The position numbers were made by a program, and so were the translations under genes. Below, one piece after another: positions 53,724 to 62,682 of a stretch of DNA of 64,000 nucleotides. The stretch lies in NCBI GenBank assembly GCA_017303875.1, contig JAFLBP010000012.1, forward strand, positions 106,191-170,190, in the 5' to 3' direction. Position 1 is the stretch's first letter, and the number at the start of each line of letters is the position of its first letter. The notes beneath the pieces were generated by a model, which made no database searches, was not told where the DNA came from, and was given only the letters and a program-made list of their open reading frames with translations. Source of the stretch: Chitinophagales bacterium (GTDB lineage Bacteria > Bacteroidota > Bacteroidia > Chitinophagales > Saprospiraceae).

Positions 53724-55314
53724 GGTAGGAGAAGTTTTTAGTGTCAATACGGGAATTCCAGAAAATGTCTTCCATCGAAGCCTCGTAAGCCTTGTAGGCG
53801 GGGGCTTCCGACTTCAGGTAGTACTTCGGGTTTTCCAGAAGCTGACGCAGTTTGAGGAGGTTTTTATCCCGGAGCCATTCTTCGCGCATCCATTCGATGT
53901 AATACCCTTTGGAATACAGAAACAGCTCGTAGTCGGTAGTGCCGGCAGGTAAATTGAAGTCCAGCTGCCAGGCGTCGCCAGGCATGGAGAGGAGCAATTG
54001 CGCCGGCTCGTTGAGTTCGGCGAGCGCGGTAGCAGAAACCTGGCCTTTGTGCCTCACCTGTGTTGGTTTAAGCGCGATGGGTTCAATTACTTCGTGGACA
54101 GGGTGCAGGGCCGCGTAGTCCAGCCGCCACAAGCCCTTGTTCATATCAATTTTAAGGCGGACGGGCCCGGAGCCGGCAATGTTTCCGAGATGCAGCATTT
54201 GCCGGTTGATGGCGATCGGGCCGGTTTCGTAATAGCTGCCTGCCGGGCGCCAGGTCTTGAGGTTTTCGTCCCAGACGGAAATGTCGACCCCGCCGAGTTC
54301 CTTTTTCAGGCCCTTGTTGAGTTTGCCGCGTATGTCGCTGGAGCTTTCCATTCGGGCAAAAATATCGCTCACCTGATCGCCCATGTACGCAATGGCGCTG
54401 TAAATGAAATAGGTGGTCATCAGCGTCTGGCGGAAATCGAGGGTCAGGCCCAGTGCTTCTGCCTCTGTGTTGGGCGCAAATTCCAGGAAAATGGTCTCCT
54501 TGTTGCTCAGGTTTTCGGGGTCGGAGAGCGAGAAACGTTCCTCGCGGTCTTGCGTGCGCAGCAGTCGGCTGACATCGCCTTCCGGGCCGCGGGCGTTGAG
54601 GAGGGGCAGGGCAGGGCCGCAGCGCAGGAATTGGTTTTCGGGTGTCTGGAAAATGCGTTCGCCGGGTTTGCGCGGACAGGCCAGCAGCTGTACTTCCCGG
54701 ACGCAGTGGGTTTCCAGGGCTTCATTTTTCATGGTTAGTGAAAAATGTTTGCTTTTCAGCGGCGCATTGTTGAGGGCATCAATGTCGGAATATTCCAACG
54801 AAGGCGCGATGGCGTTGGAGAAACCTTCGGCATCGGCGAAGTGAAAATCATCATTTTCGTTTTGGTAAAAAGTCGGGCAGGAGCCAAAACAGGCTTTGGG
54901 ATTGCTCTGGCAACTGATGGCCCCGGCCACGTTGAGCGCGCCAAGAATGGCAAGTGCTGCAATCCGCCCGTTTTCTTTGCCTTTGAGTTGTTGATTGGTT
55001 TCAAAAATAAGCACCTCCTGAATCGGAATGCTTGCCTGGCCGCTCCCGATTTGCGTACGGTTGTGGTTGTATTGTACACCCTGACCATTCAGCAGGTTTT
55101 GCACCGTATCCACCGTCCAGGCGTCGTAGAGAATCCACAAATCGCCGTTTTTCATGTGTGCTTTCAGAAAAGGCTTGTTCTTAAGCTGCTCTGTTTCGTG
55201 CAGGAGCTTGTTGGCATCCGTGTAATTGTTGCGGAAATACTGGGTTTTGCAGGCGAGTATAAAACTCAGCCCCAGCAGAAAGAGGATTAGTTTTGAAGAA
55301 AGGAATTTTGTCAT
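53713..55314 (-). CDS. Large hypothetical lipoprotein
   Basis: A 533-residue protein with a lipoprotein signal (LGLSFILACKTQ). A beta-rich part (about 45-110) resembles the small lipoprotein encoded next (IPIQEVLIFETN vs VPIAEVNNFTLRY), a Cys-rich GAISCQSNPKACFGSCPTFY segment follows, and the C-terminal half is mixed. The overlap with the downstream gene shows they are translated together. No known family was recognised; a periplasmic or outer-membrane role is likely. Confidence 0.7.
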   Translation of the reverse strand: MTKFLSSKLILFLLGLSFILACKTQYFRNNYTDANKLLHETEQLKNKPFLKAHMKNGDLWILYDAWTVDTVQNLLNGQGVQYNHNRTQIGSGQASIPIQEVLIFETNQQLKGKENGRIAALAILGALNVAGAISCQSNPKACFGSCPTFYQNENDDFHFADAEGFSNAIAPSLEYSDIDALNNAPLKSKHFSLTMKNEALETHCVREVQLLACPRKPGERIFQTPENQFLRCGPALPLLNARGPEGDVSRLLRTQDREERFSLSDPENLSNKETIFLEFAPNTEAEALGLTLDFRQTLMTTYFIYSAIAYMGDQVSDIFARMESSSDIRGKLNKGLKKELGGVDISVWDENLKTWRPAGSYYETGPIAINRQMLHLGNIAGSGPVRLKIDMNKGLWRLDYAALHPVHEVIEPIALKPTQVRHKGQVSATALAELNEPAQLLLSMPGDAWQLDFNLPAGTTDYELFLYSKGYYIEWMREEWLRDKNLLKLRQLLENPKYYLKSEAPAYKAYEASMEDIFWNSRIDTKNFSYHEN

Positions 55315-55387
55315 GATTCATGTGTAATGGTGAAAAAAACAAGAGGACCAAGGATAGAAGTGGCAGCAAATATAGCAAATATTGAGC

Positions 55388-55395
55388 TACCTTTG
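55388..55395 (+). promoter_or_regulatory. Possible -7 element for the ABC-F gene
   Basis: TACCTTTG, a TAnnTTTG match, lies 31 bp before the GTG start at 55427. No TTG stands at the usual distance upstream, so this is partial support. Confidence 0.4.
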
Positions 55396-55426
55396 CGCCT
55401 CTTTTTACAAAAAATAACATAAAGGC

Positions 55427-57049
55427 GTGCTTACAGTACAAAATGTCGGTTTACAGTTTGGGAAGCGGGTGCTTTTCGATGAGGTCAATTTAAAATTCAC
55501 TAAAGGCAACTGCTACGGGGTCATCGGCGCTAACGGCGCCGGTAAATCCACCTTCCTGAAAGTCTTGTCCGGCGCCATAGAAAGCACGCGGGGCAGCATC
55601 GAAATCACGCCCGGCGAGCGGATGGCGGTGCTTTCTCAAAACCACTTTGCCTTCAACGAGTACCCGGTACTCGATACCGTGATCATGGGCCACCAGCGGC
55701 TTTATGATATTATGAAGGAAAAAAATGCCATCTACGACAACCCCAATGCCAGCGAGGAAGAGTCCATGCGCGCCGCAGAGCTGGAAGGCGAATTCGCTGA
55801 AATGAACGGCTGGATGGCTGAAAGCGACGCGGCCGAACTGCTCAGCAATATGGGCGTCTCCGAATCGCTGCATTACGCGCTCGTGGGCGACCTCGATGGC
55901 TCCGATCGCGTAAAAGTGCTGCTGGCGCAGGCCCTCTTCGGTTCGCCCGACATCCTGCTCATGGACGAACCGACCAACGACCTCGACGCAGAAACCACCG
56001 ACTGGCTTTGTAATTTTCTGGCCGATTACGACAATATCGCCATTGTGGTCTCGCACGACCGCCACTTCCTCGATATGGTTTGTACCCACGTGGTAGATGT
56101 GGATTTTGGTAAAATCCGCATGTTCACCGGCAACTACACGTTCTGGTACGAAACCAGCCAGATCATGGCCCGCCAAATGGCCGATAAAAACAAAAAAGTG
56201 GAGCAAAAACGCCAGGAAATGCTGGATTTTATTGCCCGCTTCTCGGCCAATGCCTCCAAATCCAAACAAGCCACAAGCCGCAAAAAAGCCCTCGAAAAAC
56301 TCAACCTGGAGGAAATTCAGGTGTCCAGCCGCAAATATCCCTACATCTCCTTCCGCCCCGAACGCGAACCCGGCGATGTGATTTTGGATATTCAAAAACT
56401 CGGCGCCAAGAATAACCTCGGCGAATACCTGTTTCACGACCTCTACCTGCGCCTCAACCGGGGCGACAAAGTGGCTGTGCTGAGCCGTAATGCCCTGGCG
56501 GTGTCTACCTTGTTTGAAATCCTGTCGGGCGATGAGCAGCCCTACACCGGCAGCTTCCAATACGGCCAGACGATCATGATGCAGCACCTGCCCAACGACA
56601 ATGGCGCGTTTTTCACCGGCGAGCAGGACCTCAACCTGATTGACTGGCTGCGGCAGTACTCCAAAGAAAAGGATGAATCCTTTATTCGCGGCTTTTTAGG
56701 TCGGATGCTGTTCAGCGGCGAAGAGGTATTCAAGCAGTCGAGCGTTTTGTCGGGCGGCGAAAAAGTGCGCTGTATGCTCTCCAAAATCATGCTCGCCAAC
56801 CCGAACTTCCTCATCCTCGATGAACCAACCAACCACCTCGACCTGGAATCCATCACGGCCCTGAACAATGGCATGCAGGAGTTTACGGGCAATATCCTGT
56901 TCACCTCCCACGACTACCACCTGCTGGATTCCGTGGCCAACCGCATTGTAGAAATCACGCCCAAGGGCCTCATTGACCAAACGATGAGCTACGGCGAATA
57001 CCTGCACAGCGATAAAGTGCGGAAGATGCGGGCGGAGATGTATGGGTGA
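55427..57049 (+). CDS. ABC-F family ATPase (YbiT-like), ribosome-associated
   Basis: A 540-residue protein with two ABC domains, no membrane segment, and GTG as start. Domain 1 has a normal Walker A (GANGAGKST) and Walker B (LLMDEPTNDLDAET), but its signature is degenerate (LDGSDRVKVLLAQALFG in place of LSGGE). Domain 2 has no GK[ST] in its Walker A place (VLSRNALAVSTLFE), yet it has the normal signature LSGGEKVRC and Walker B LILDEPTNHLDLES. A basic linker (KNKKVEQKRQEMLDFIARF) lies between. Only one composite site, Walker A of domain 1 with the signature of domain 2, should bind and cut ATP. ABC-F proteins work on the ribosome E site. Confidence 0.9.
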   Translation: MLTVQNVGLQFGKRVLFDEVNLKFTKGNCYGVIGANGAGKSTFLKVLSGAIESTRGSIEITPGERMAVLSQNHFAFNEYPVLDTVIMGHQRLYDIMKEKNAIYDNPNASEEESMRAAELEGEFAEMNGWMAESDAAELLSNMGVSESLHYALVGDLDGSDRVKVLLAQALFGSPDILLMDEPTNDLDAETTDWLCNFLADYDNIAIVVSHDRHFLDMVCTHVVDVDFGKIRMFTGNYTFWYETSQIMARQMADKNKKVEQKRQEMLDFIARFSANASKSKQATSRKKALEKLNLEEIQVSSRKYPYISFRPEREPGDVILDIQKLGAKNNLGEYLFHDLYLRLNRGDKVAVLSRNALAVSTLFEILSGDEQPYTGSFQYGQTIMMQHLPNDNGAFFTGEQDLNLIDWLRQYSKEKDESFIRGFLGRMLFSGEEVFKQSSVLSGGEKVRCMLSKIMLANPNFLILDEPTNHLDLESITALNNGMQEFTGNILFTSHDYHLLDSVANRIVEITPKGLIDQTMSYGEYLHSDKVRKMRAEMYG

Positions 57050-57073
57050 GTGGGGGTGGCCCATCAGCTCGTT

Positions 57074-57178
57074 TTTAACCCCGGAAAACCGGGGCTATTG
57101 GTATTCGACCGCGTTGCGGTAGGGGTTGGGGTGGTTGATGTGCTTTTGGGGGAGTAACTTTATTTATTTGATTTTGCT
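57074..57178. repeat. REP-like repeat, copy A
   Basis: CCCCGGAAAACCGGGG, then CTATTGGTATTCGACCGC with the palindrome GACCGCGTTGCGGT, then a tail of about 60 bp ending TTTGATTTTGCTG. Copies recur at 61913-62014 (nearly complete), at 61180-61224 (first half) and inverted at 60998-61043. It fills the gap after the ABC-F gene. Confidence 0.75.
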
Positions 57179-57214
57179 GCCGCTAACGTTTTTCGGCTTG
57201 CCGCTGTTAGTGGC
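57179..57214 (-). other. attC-like small hairpin at a gene end
   Basis: GCCGCTAAC (57179-57187) pairs with GTTAGTGGC (57206-57214), with one mismatch, around an inner CGGC/GCCG stem. The stop codon TAA of the helix-hairpin-helix gene is inside the right core. It occupies the same place, directly next to the REP-like repeat, as the longer attC-like structure at 62019-62098. Confidence 0.4.
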
Positions 57215-57707
57215 TGTCTTTCTTGTCTTTTCGTTCATAACCTAATATTTCAAACCACGCTTTTTGAGGTCTGTTTTTTGGATAACCGTTGTTTGTACGA
57301 AACTTTTTTCGTTCTTCGGTGAAGTCCCACCATGTTTTGGTAGTGTCATTTGTGTTTGCATAATTCACTATTAACCTAAATTGGTCTTCAACGCAGGGAT
57401 CAACCCAATAGCCTAATTTCTTTTCATATTCGTCTGTCAGTTTAGCTCCATCTTTTTCTTTTAGTTCTTTCAGTGAGTAATAACCTAAAAACACAAGGTC
57501 TTCGGCAAATTTAATTCCTACTGAAGGAACAGTTTGAAATTCTGCCAAGGCATAAATTTCTTTTGCTCTTTCAGTTGTAGCATTTAATAACACTTCCAAC
57601 TCGTCAGCAGCAAAGTCAAGTATATTGGCAATTTTGATTTTATGCTTTCTCAAACTTGCCTTTTCTGTGTCCGTTAATGGAAGTTTTATGTTTTTCTTAT
57701 TTTTCAT
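57207..57707 (-). CDS. Helix-hairpin-helix protein (Cdd1/pathogenicity-locus type)
   Basis: About 166 residues from the Met at 57707 (MKNKKNIKLPLTDTEKASL). The helix-hairpin-helix (AEFQTVPSVGIKFAEDLVFLGYYSLKEL region, about 60-90) is followed by GYWVDPCVEDQFRLIVNYAN and RTNNGYPKNRPQKAW. This is the layout of the Cdd1/PF11731-like family, thought to bind DNA or act near mobile regions. It overlaps the VOC gene start region by 11 bp and is more AT-rich than the core genes. Confidence 0.75.
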   Translation of the reverse strand: MKNKKNIKLPLTDTEKASLRKHKIKIANILDFAADELEVLLNATTERAKEIYALAEFQTVPSVGIKFAEDLVFLGYYSLKELKEKDGAKLTDEYEKKLGYWVDPCVEDQFRLIVNYANTNDTTKTWWDFTEERKKFRTNNGYPKNRPQKAWFEILGYERKDKKDSH

Positions 57708-58074
57708 CTTCTGCAAAAGTTAGCAAAAAGCCATTGTTGTCTTCTATTGAAAATTCAGTCGCACCATAAAATGTCTTTTCAAGCCCTTTAACCACTTTTA
57801 CCTTATCTTTTATCTGTTCAAAAAAGTTTCTGATTTCAGACGTCTTAATGTAAAAAAGCAAAGACCCACCGCCTTGTCTTGATATGCTTGGTAGTTCGTT
57901 ACCTAAACTTTGAAAAGTCTGGAACATAAAAGTTACGTTTCCGCAAGTCATCATTGCCCAAGTAATATCTCCTTCATCGGGAACCGTCATTACTACGTTA
58001 AATCCTATTTTTTTGTAAAAGTCAATTGTCTTGTTGAGGTCATTTACAAAAAAGTTTGCTGTTACTGATTCCAT
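57697..58074 (-). CDS. VOC-family (glyoxalase/bleomycin-resistance-like) protein
   Basis: A 125-residue vicinal-oxygen-chelate protein: MESVTANFFVNDLNKTIDFYKK, GFNVVMTVPDEGDITWAMMT, FYIKTSEIRNFFEQIKD, YGATEFSIEDNNGFLLTFAE. The strand-helix-strand repeats and the Glu in EFSIEDNNG fit. It may bind or modify a small molecule; the metal ligand set is incomplete, so activity is uncertain. The 3' end overlaps the helix-hairpin-helix gene, so they form one unit. Confidence 0.85.
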   Translation of the reverse strand: MESVTANFFVNDLNKTIDFYKKIGFNVVMTVPDEGDITWAMMTCGNVTFMFQTFQSLGNELPSISRQGGGSLLFYIKTSEIRNFFEQIKDKVKVVKGLEKTFYGATEFSIEDNNGFLLTFAEDEK

Positions 58075-58204
58075 ATTTATTTAATCGTTTTTGTTGTCTG
58101 TTTTTGTTTTTTTGTGTCGTCCTTTAAGGTTGCTACTGGCGGGAGCGTGACTGTCATACCGCCGCGCTTAGCGAGCGTTTGGCAAGGAAGCCGTAGTCAG
58201 CAGT

Positions 58205-60568
58205 TTATTTATCAGCACCTTTATTTCGGCCAAGCAGATAAAAAGAGTATCCAACTTGTGCCTGATGGAAACCCAAATTCTGATCCCCATATTGCCAATG
58301 GTAGCGGTAACGGAAGAAGAGGCGGCCACGATTATCTTCTGTTGGCTGGAAGAAAACTTGAAATTGGGCGGTATTATATTGTTTGTTTTTTATTCCTTTT
58401 ACTAATTGGTTGTTAGGATCTAGCAAGTCAGAAATCTGAACAACGTCCCTACTTAGTGTTTTCATATAATTCCAACGATATGAAAATGAAAGCCCCCAAC
58501 GTTCGTCAGCACGAACATCACAATTCACTTCTGGCGAAAATGTAAGTGTATTAATGCCACTTTCTATTGTATCTGTTTGTGTTGGAGTCCTTCCGTAATA
58601 AAAGGTACTATTACCTGAAAGAGTCGATTTTATGCTTGGAATATCATATGAAAGTATATTCATTCTGGCTCCCACACTCAGAGATTCATGTCTTCTAATA
58701 TCAAGGGTTGTAGCATAGTTTCTGGTTCGCCCAAAAGTATCATTAGGAACAATTTGTGACAATAATAGATTTCTATTATTTTGTTCGATTTTTGAGAGCG
58801 TTATGATCGGCTCAAGCCAAGCGAGAGCACCGAATCCGCGCAAAAAGTTACCATGATTTAAAATAGGGCGTTGGGTATTTAGATTTAATCTTTTAGAAAT
58901 TTCTGTTTGAAGAAGCCCATTGGCTGCTTTTGCATCCAAACCCACAAAATCACTGTAGACTCGCGCCTCGAATATTTTGCTTGTCTCCTCTTTGTAGAGA
59001 GTCACAAAATCTTTTCCCTCTGTTGTGGGATAGTATTGTATGACTTTATTTTCGGGACTAAAATCTCGCCGTCCTACTTCATGTTTAGGCAAATAAATAG
59101 AAAGCAGGTCACCTAATTCAAGCATATATCTATCTTCATCATTTTTCCCATTAGATGTTATTTTGATTTTACTCAATGACTCATAATCACTTTTCCTTGA
59201 AAAGCCAAACGGATATTTACTCTCAAATTTGATGCGTTTTGAAAAATAGCCTAATTCATCAAGGTTATTAGAAACATCCTTTGTCATAATCAATTTAATC
59301 AAATCGTTATTGTTATAAAATCTTTCTAAGTTTAATGTTTTTACATTGCCAACAACTAAAATATTTTCGATAAATCCCTCATTAAATTCAATTTCTACGT
59401 ATTCAACATTGAACTTAAATGAAGTCTTCATAGATAGAGCAGGTATTAAAGATGAATACAAGGAATCTAATTTTTTTTCAGATGAACTGAATTCATTAAT
59501 ACGCGCCCATTCTGTTCGGGCGGTAAAAACAAAACGATAAAGATCAGACCCCCAATTTGATCTCGGTATTTTATAATCAAAAAAATATGATTTTAACTCT
59601 TTCAATTCAGGATCGTTTTGAGCCCTTTCATCAAACTTATTATCCAAACAGGACCAAAGTGGGCATCCACGATTTTTATAAGTTGATTCCATTTCTTTTA
59701 GATACCTGTCTTTTAAATTTTGAGGAAGGAAGGAGGTATCTCTTTTAGCACGTTCCATAAGCTCCCTAAATCTGAAGTCTAATTCTTGTATTTTCTCATT
59801 AATAGAAACGCTTGTATTTATAGAGTTTTGCATTTGGATTAAAACTTGTTCATGTATTTGTTCAAATAGTCCGTCATCTTTTCTGCTCTTCTCAAGTTCA
59901 ACTTTTTCTTTAATAGATTTATATATATGTTTTGATATTTTTTTTGAATGTTTTTGATTAGACTTAGATAAATAACTTTCCCATTCCTTTTTTATTTTTG
60001 AATCTGTATTAAAGTTAGCAACTTCATTGTCAAAAGAATTAAGTTTCTTTTTAACTATAACCTCAGGAGAGAAATAAAGTTTGCCAGCCACCGGCCTTCC
60101 AAAGCCAATTGGTGTAGCAATTTCGCTTCCCTTAAATTGGTAAAACAGTCCAGTTTCATATTGAGTAAATGGAGCATCTATTGAATCCCTAACTGAATTT
60201 TGAACTGGGGTTCGTTTAGACTGACTGTTTAGATCAAGTCTATTCTGCGCTTTTTGACTCTGATATTGATTTATTAACAAGGTTCTCCCTTTTCTTAAGG
60301 TATAAATAAAGTTTTCTTGTGTAAATGGCCGAATAATCATTTCTTTTCTAAATTCTGCACTATTTTCAATACGTAATAAAATAACATAGAAATCTTCATC
60401 CTTCACAATTGCGCTCAAAAGAATTTGAGGTTCGTCCATCTCAGATGGTAAATTGATATCAGAGATTTCGATTGGATATTTAGAGTTGGTTTGTGTAAAT
60501 ATATCACATGGCGATGTAATAAAGACAAAAAAGTACAAAGCAAGACGAAAAAAATGTATTTTTTTCAT
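58205..60568 (-). CDS. Large secreted protein with C-terminal outer-membrane-type domain
   Basis: A 787-residue protein with a signal peptide (FFRLALYFFVFITSPCDIFTQ). A long charged, helical middle (about 170-330, with several Lys/Glu-rich coils) is followed by beta-rich sequence. The last about 230 residues have alternating aromatic strands (WGLSFSYRWNYMKTL; GRLFFRYRYHWQYGDQNLGF; QVGYSFYLLGRN) as in barrels. It is clearly AT-rich compared with the rest of the window, which suggests transfer. No family was recognised. The 130 bp to the VOC gene hold no supported feature. Confidence 0.7.
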   Translation of the reverse strand: MKKIHFFRLALYFFVFITSPCDIFTQTNSKYPIEISDINLPSEMDEPQILLSAIVKDEDFYVILLRIENSAEFRKEMIIRPFTQENFIYTLRKGRTLLINQYQSQKAQNRLDLNSQSKRTPVQNSVRDSIDAPFTQYETGLFYQFKGSEIATPIGFGRPVAGKLYFSPEVIVKKKLNSFDNEVANFNTDSKIKKEWESYLSKSNQKHSKKISKHIYKSIKEKVELEKSRKDDGLFEQIHEQVLIQMQNSINTSVSINEKIQELDFRFRELMERAKRDTSFLPQNLKDRYLKEMESTYKNRGCPLWSCLDNKFDERAQNDPELKELKSYFFDYKIPRSNWGSDLYRFVFTARTEWARINEFSSSEKKLDSLYSSLIPALSMKTSFKFNVEYVEIEFNEGFIENILVVGNVKTLNLERFYNNNDLIKLIMTKDVSNNLDELGYFSKRIKFESKYPFGFSRKSDYESLSKIKITSNGKNDEDRYMLELGDLLSIYLPKHEVGRRDFSPENKVIQYYPTTEGKDFVTLYKEETSKIFEARVYSDFVGLDAKAANGLLQTEISKRLNLNTQRPILNHGNFLRGFGALAWLEPIITLSKIEQNNRNLLLSQIVPNDTFGRTRNYATTLDIRRHESLSVGARMNILSYDIPSIKSTLSGNSTFYYGRTPTQTDTIESGINTLTFSPEVNCDVRADERWGLSFSYRWNYMKTLSRDVVQISDLLDPNNQLVKGIKNKQYNTAQFQVFFQPTEDNRGRLFFRYRYHWQYGDQNLGFHQAQVGYSFYLLGRNKGADK

Positions 60569-60997
60569 ATGTTTATGAAAATTTGATTGTCATATTGTTA
60601 TTACCAACTCAGACCCGCCCCCCCCCAATATACGGGTAAACTCACATAGTCACCCATGCTATTGCGGCAAGCCAACCCATTTGGCTGGATAGCTGCAAGG
60701 GTCGGTTGCGTTTGGGCACATAAAAAACTACCCAACACCGGGTGCAATGAAATCGATGATGGGTAGCTGTATGGAAGGTGCTTGTCAGGCATGGTGCTTA
60801 TCATTTAATTTTTAGGTTTGACAAAAATATGGTTTTGTCCTTTAAATCTCCAAATCATCCAGCGGATTTTTTATCTTACCCCAGCTTTTTTTCGTGATAT
60901 GCGTACATGCCTGAGTGGTTTTGCTGCTTGCTGTGTTCGCTGTTTACATACGCTGTTGTTGAGTTAAGTCATGTCTTGCAGACTTTACGCAGTATCT

Positions 60998-61223
60998 CCC
61001 GACCACGAAGTGGTCAAATATGAATAGCCCCGGTTTTCCGGGGTGAATTGCAGAGTAGGAACCAACCCCGAACGGGGTTGAATGTGAGGATGCCGGGTGA
61101 ATACATCCGTGTTGCTTGTAAAGCCTGGGGTTTTTAAGATTCAACCCCATTCGGGGTTGGTACCTGTGCTGCACTTTACCCCGGAAAACCGGGGCTATTG
61201 GTATTCGACCGCGTTGCGGTCGG
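60998..61223. repeat. Large imperfect inverted repeat of nested palindromes
   Basis: The left arm (about 60998-61085) and right arm (about 61138-61223) are inverted copies over some 85 bp. Each arm has three small palindromes in the same order: a GACC(A/G)C...G(T/C)GGTC stem, CCCCGGTTTTCCGGGG, and an AACCCCGAACGGGGTT-type stem. The right arm ends in the REP-like sequence found at 57074 and 61913. A G9 run follows at about 61227-61234. The gap 60569-60997 holds a C9 run near 60618 and no supported gene. Confidence 0.8.
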
Positions 61224-61241
61224 GTGGGGGGGGGAAGTTAC

Positions 61242-61727
61242 TTATTGCTCTTCCAGAATCTGGCAGCCAGTGCGCCCGAAATATACAATTGCGGGGTTGG
61301 TCGCAGTGGTAGTTCCGGTTTGTAACAGAAAGGTTCTGATGTTGCCGCCGCAGCTGAGGGAAACAGAGGCCGTAGCTGCCGCAAGCTTATCACAGTTCGC
61401 CCGGAATTCATATTGCAATTGGTATCCGCCACCCTGGGCAATAGTAACCGGGTACCATTGGTCTAAGTTCATATTTGACCCGCCACATTCTAAAGCACCG
61501 AGATACCTGCTCCACAGGATGGAATTATTTTTGGTGATTCGATAATTGTTTCTTGTGCTGAAGCCCAGGCCAGTAGAACCGTTGCTGTTGACGCGCACTG
61601 CGCATTGGCAATTGTCGCGGCTTTCCGTGTTTAAAGCTTCAGCATCTTTAGCAGCGGTACTAAAGTCTTCTTTGGTGCAGCGCAGGCTGATAAAGGCCAA
61701 AAGGCCCAGCATCAGGATTTTTTTCAT
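61242..61727 (-). CDS. Small hypothetical lipoprotein
   Basis: About 161 residues from the Met at 61727 (MKKILMLGLLAFISLRC, then TKEDF). The mature part contains six Cys (CQCAVRVNSNGST; LECGGSNMNL; LSCGGNIRTFL; RTGCQI) and looks like a small beta-sandwich with disulphides. It ends at the REP-like repeat. No family was recognised; a secreted or surface role is likely. Confidence 0.65.
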   Translation of the reverse strand: MKKILMLGLLAFISLRCTKEDFSTAAKDAEALNTESRDNCQCAVRVNSNGSTGLGFSTRNNYRITKNNSILWSRYLGALECGGSNMNLDQWYPVTIAQGGGYQLQYEFRANCDKLAAATASVSLSCGGNIRTFLLQTGTTTATNPAIVYFGRTGCQILEEQ

Positions 61728-61912
61728 CATGACTAAGCGTTTTTAGTGTAAAAGAATGTGTAAAGATGGGCCGCCCGACATGTATAAAACAACTACAAAT
61801 TTTTGCGTTTTTCCACCAAAAACAGGGTCGTAGCCTCGCCGTAAGTATAGTATGGAGCAGCCTGTTGATTTACGTCGCCCCCTTGATTGAGTGTACGGCA
61901 CAGATGTCAACC

Positions 61913-62014
61913 CAGAACGGGGCTATTGGTATTCGACCGCGTTGCGGTCGGGGTGGGGCAGTGGCTTTTGGTTGATGTGCTTTTTGGGGAGTATCTTGAT
62001 TTATTTGATTTTGC
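61913..62014. repeat. REP-like repeat, copy C
   Basis: CGGGGCTATTGGTATTCGAC with palindrome GACCGCGTTGCGGTC, then the tail with GGGGAGTATCTTGATTTATT and TTTGATTTTGCTG. It is homologous to 57074-57178 over nearly its whole length and ends at the same base before a CTAAC/GTTAG hairpin. The gap 61731-62108 holds this repeat, the hairpin, and nothing else supported. Confidence 0.75.
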
Positions 62015-62018
62015 TGTT

Positions 62019-62098
62019 AACAACGGCTTTACGAATATGCAGCCCAACGTTGGCATTGAGCGTTGGCATTTGGGCTGCATTTTCGTAAAGCCGTTGTT
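62019..62098 (-). other. attC-like 29-bp inverted repeat
   Basis: Arms 62019-62047 and 62070-62098 are complementary over 29 bp with one mismatch. The loop holds a direct repeat CGTTGGCAT-tgag-CGTTGGCAT. Read on the minus strand, the site begins ATCTAACAACGG, which fits the integron R'' core RYYYAAC, and ends CCGTTGTTAACA, close to GTTRRRY. It follows the stop of the NTF2-like lipoprotein gene, as attC sites follow cassette genes. A terminator or transposon end is possible too. Confidence 0.45.
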
Positions 62099-62108
62099 AG
62101 ATGAATTA

Positions 62109-62666
62109 TCAATTTAATTGTAAGCTATCCACCGGGATTTTAGATTTTGCATTCCAAAATGCTGAAACATTAACAATTTTCCATCCATCGGCTTGTTTTT
62201 CCATCAGTCGGGTTTCCTGACTAATTCTATAAAATTTATTTTCTTTGTCCGCATTGTATTGCTTCCAAATTAAGTAGGCAGTGTTGTCATTAAAAAACTT
62301 TACAAGGGGCTTCTCTTTTTTTACTACTGGATGAACAATATTTTCACCATTTTTATAATACTTTTCTATCCATTCCTTCCCCTGTGCGTTTATTTTTTCC
62401 CAACCAATGGCAGCATCAAAAGTACCGTCATCATTATTCCATGCTTGCATAACATAATTTTGATGACTCCAATTGTTTGCCCAGCATTCATACTTGCCAT
62501 CAAAAAAACATTTGGTTTCGTTTTCAATAACTTTCATAATAGCCTCTGTCTCGGCAGCTTCATCGAAAGTGCGTTGGGGTTGATTTTCTAAAGACTTGTT
62601 TTCAACTTGTCTGCAAGAAATGAGAAAAACAAAAATGAATGTGGTTGAAATTAAGAACTGTTTCAT
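62109..62666 (-). CDS. NTF2-like (SnoaL/DUF4440-type) lipoprotein
   Basis: A 185-residue protein with a lipoprotein signal (STTFIFVFLISCRQ). The NTF2-like pattern is visible: AIMKVIENETKCFFDGKYE, WSHQNYVMQAWNND, GWEKINAQGKEWIEKY, VKFFNDNTAYLIWKQY, TRLMEKQADGWKIVNVSAFW. Such proteins bind small ligands or act as domains of unknown enzymes. It is a single gene with its own flanking repeats, so it looks like a mobile unit. Confidence 0.8.
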   Translation of the reverse strand: MKQFLISTTFIFVFLISCRQVENKSLENQPQRTFDEAAETEAIMKVIENETKCFFDGKYECWANNWSHQNYVMQAWNNDDGTFDAAIGWEKINAQGKEWIEKYYKNGENIVHPVVKKEKPLVKFFNDNTAYLIWKQYNADKENKFYRISQETRLMEKQADGWKIVNVSAFWNAKSKIPVDSLQLN

Positions 62667-62682
62667 TTTGAATGTTTTTTTT

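Noticed and set aside
60601..60804. A 67-codon minus-strand frame before the large secreted protein
   Set aside because: No domain, odd composition with a C9 run inside, and no conserved pattern; probably non-coding.
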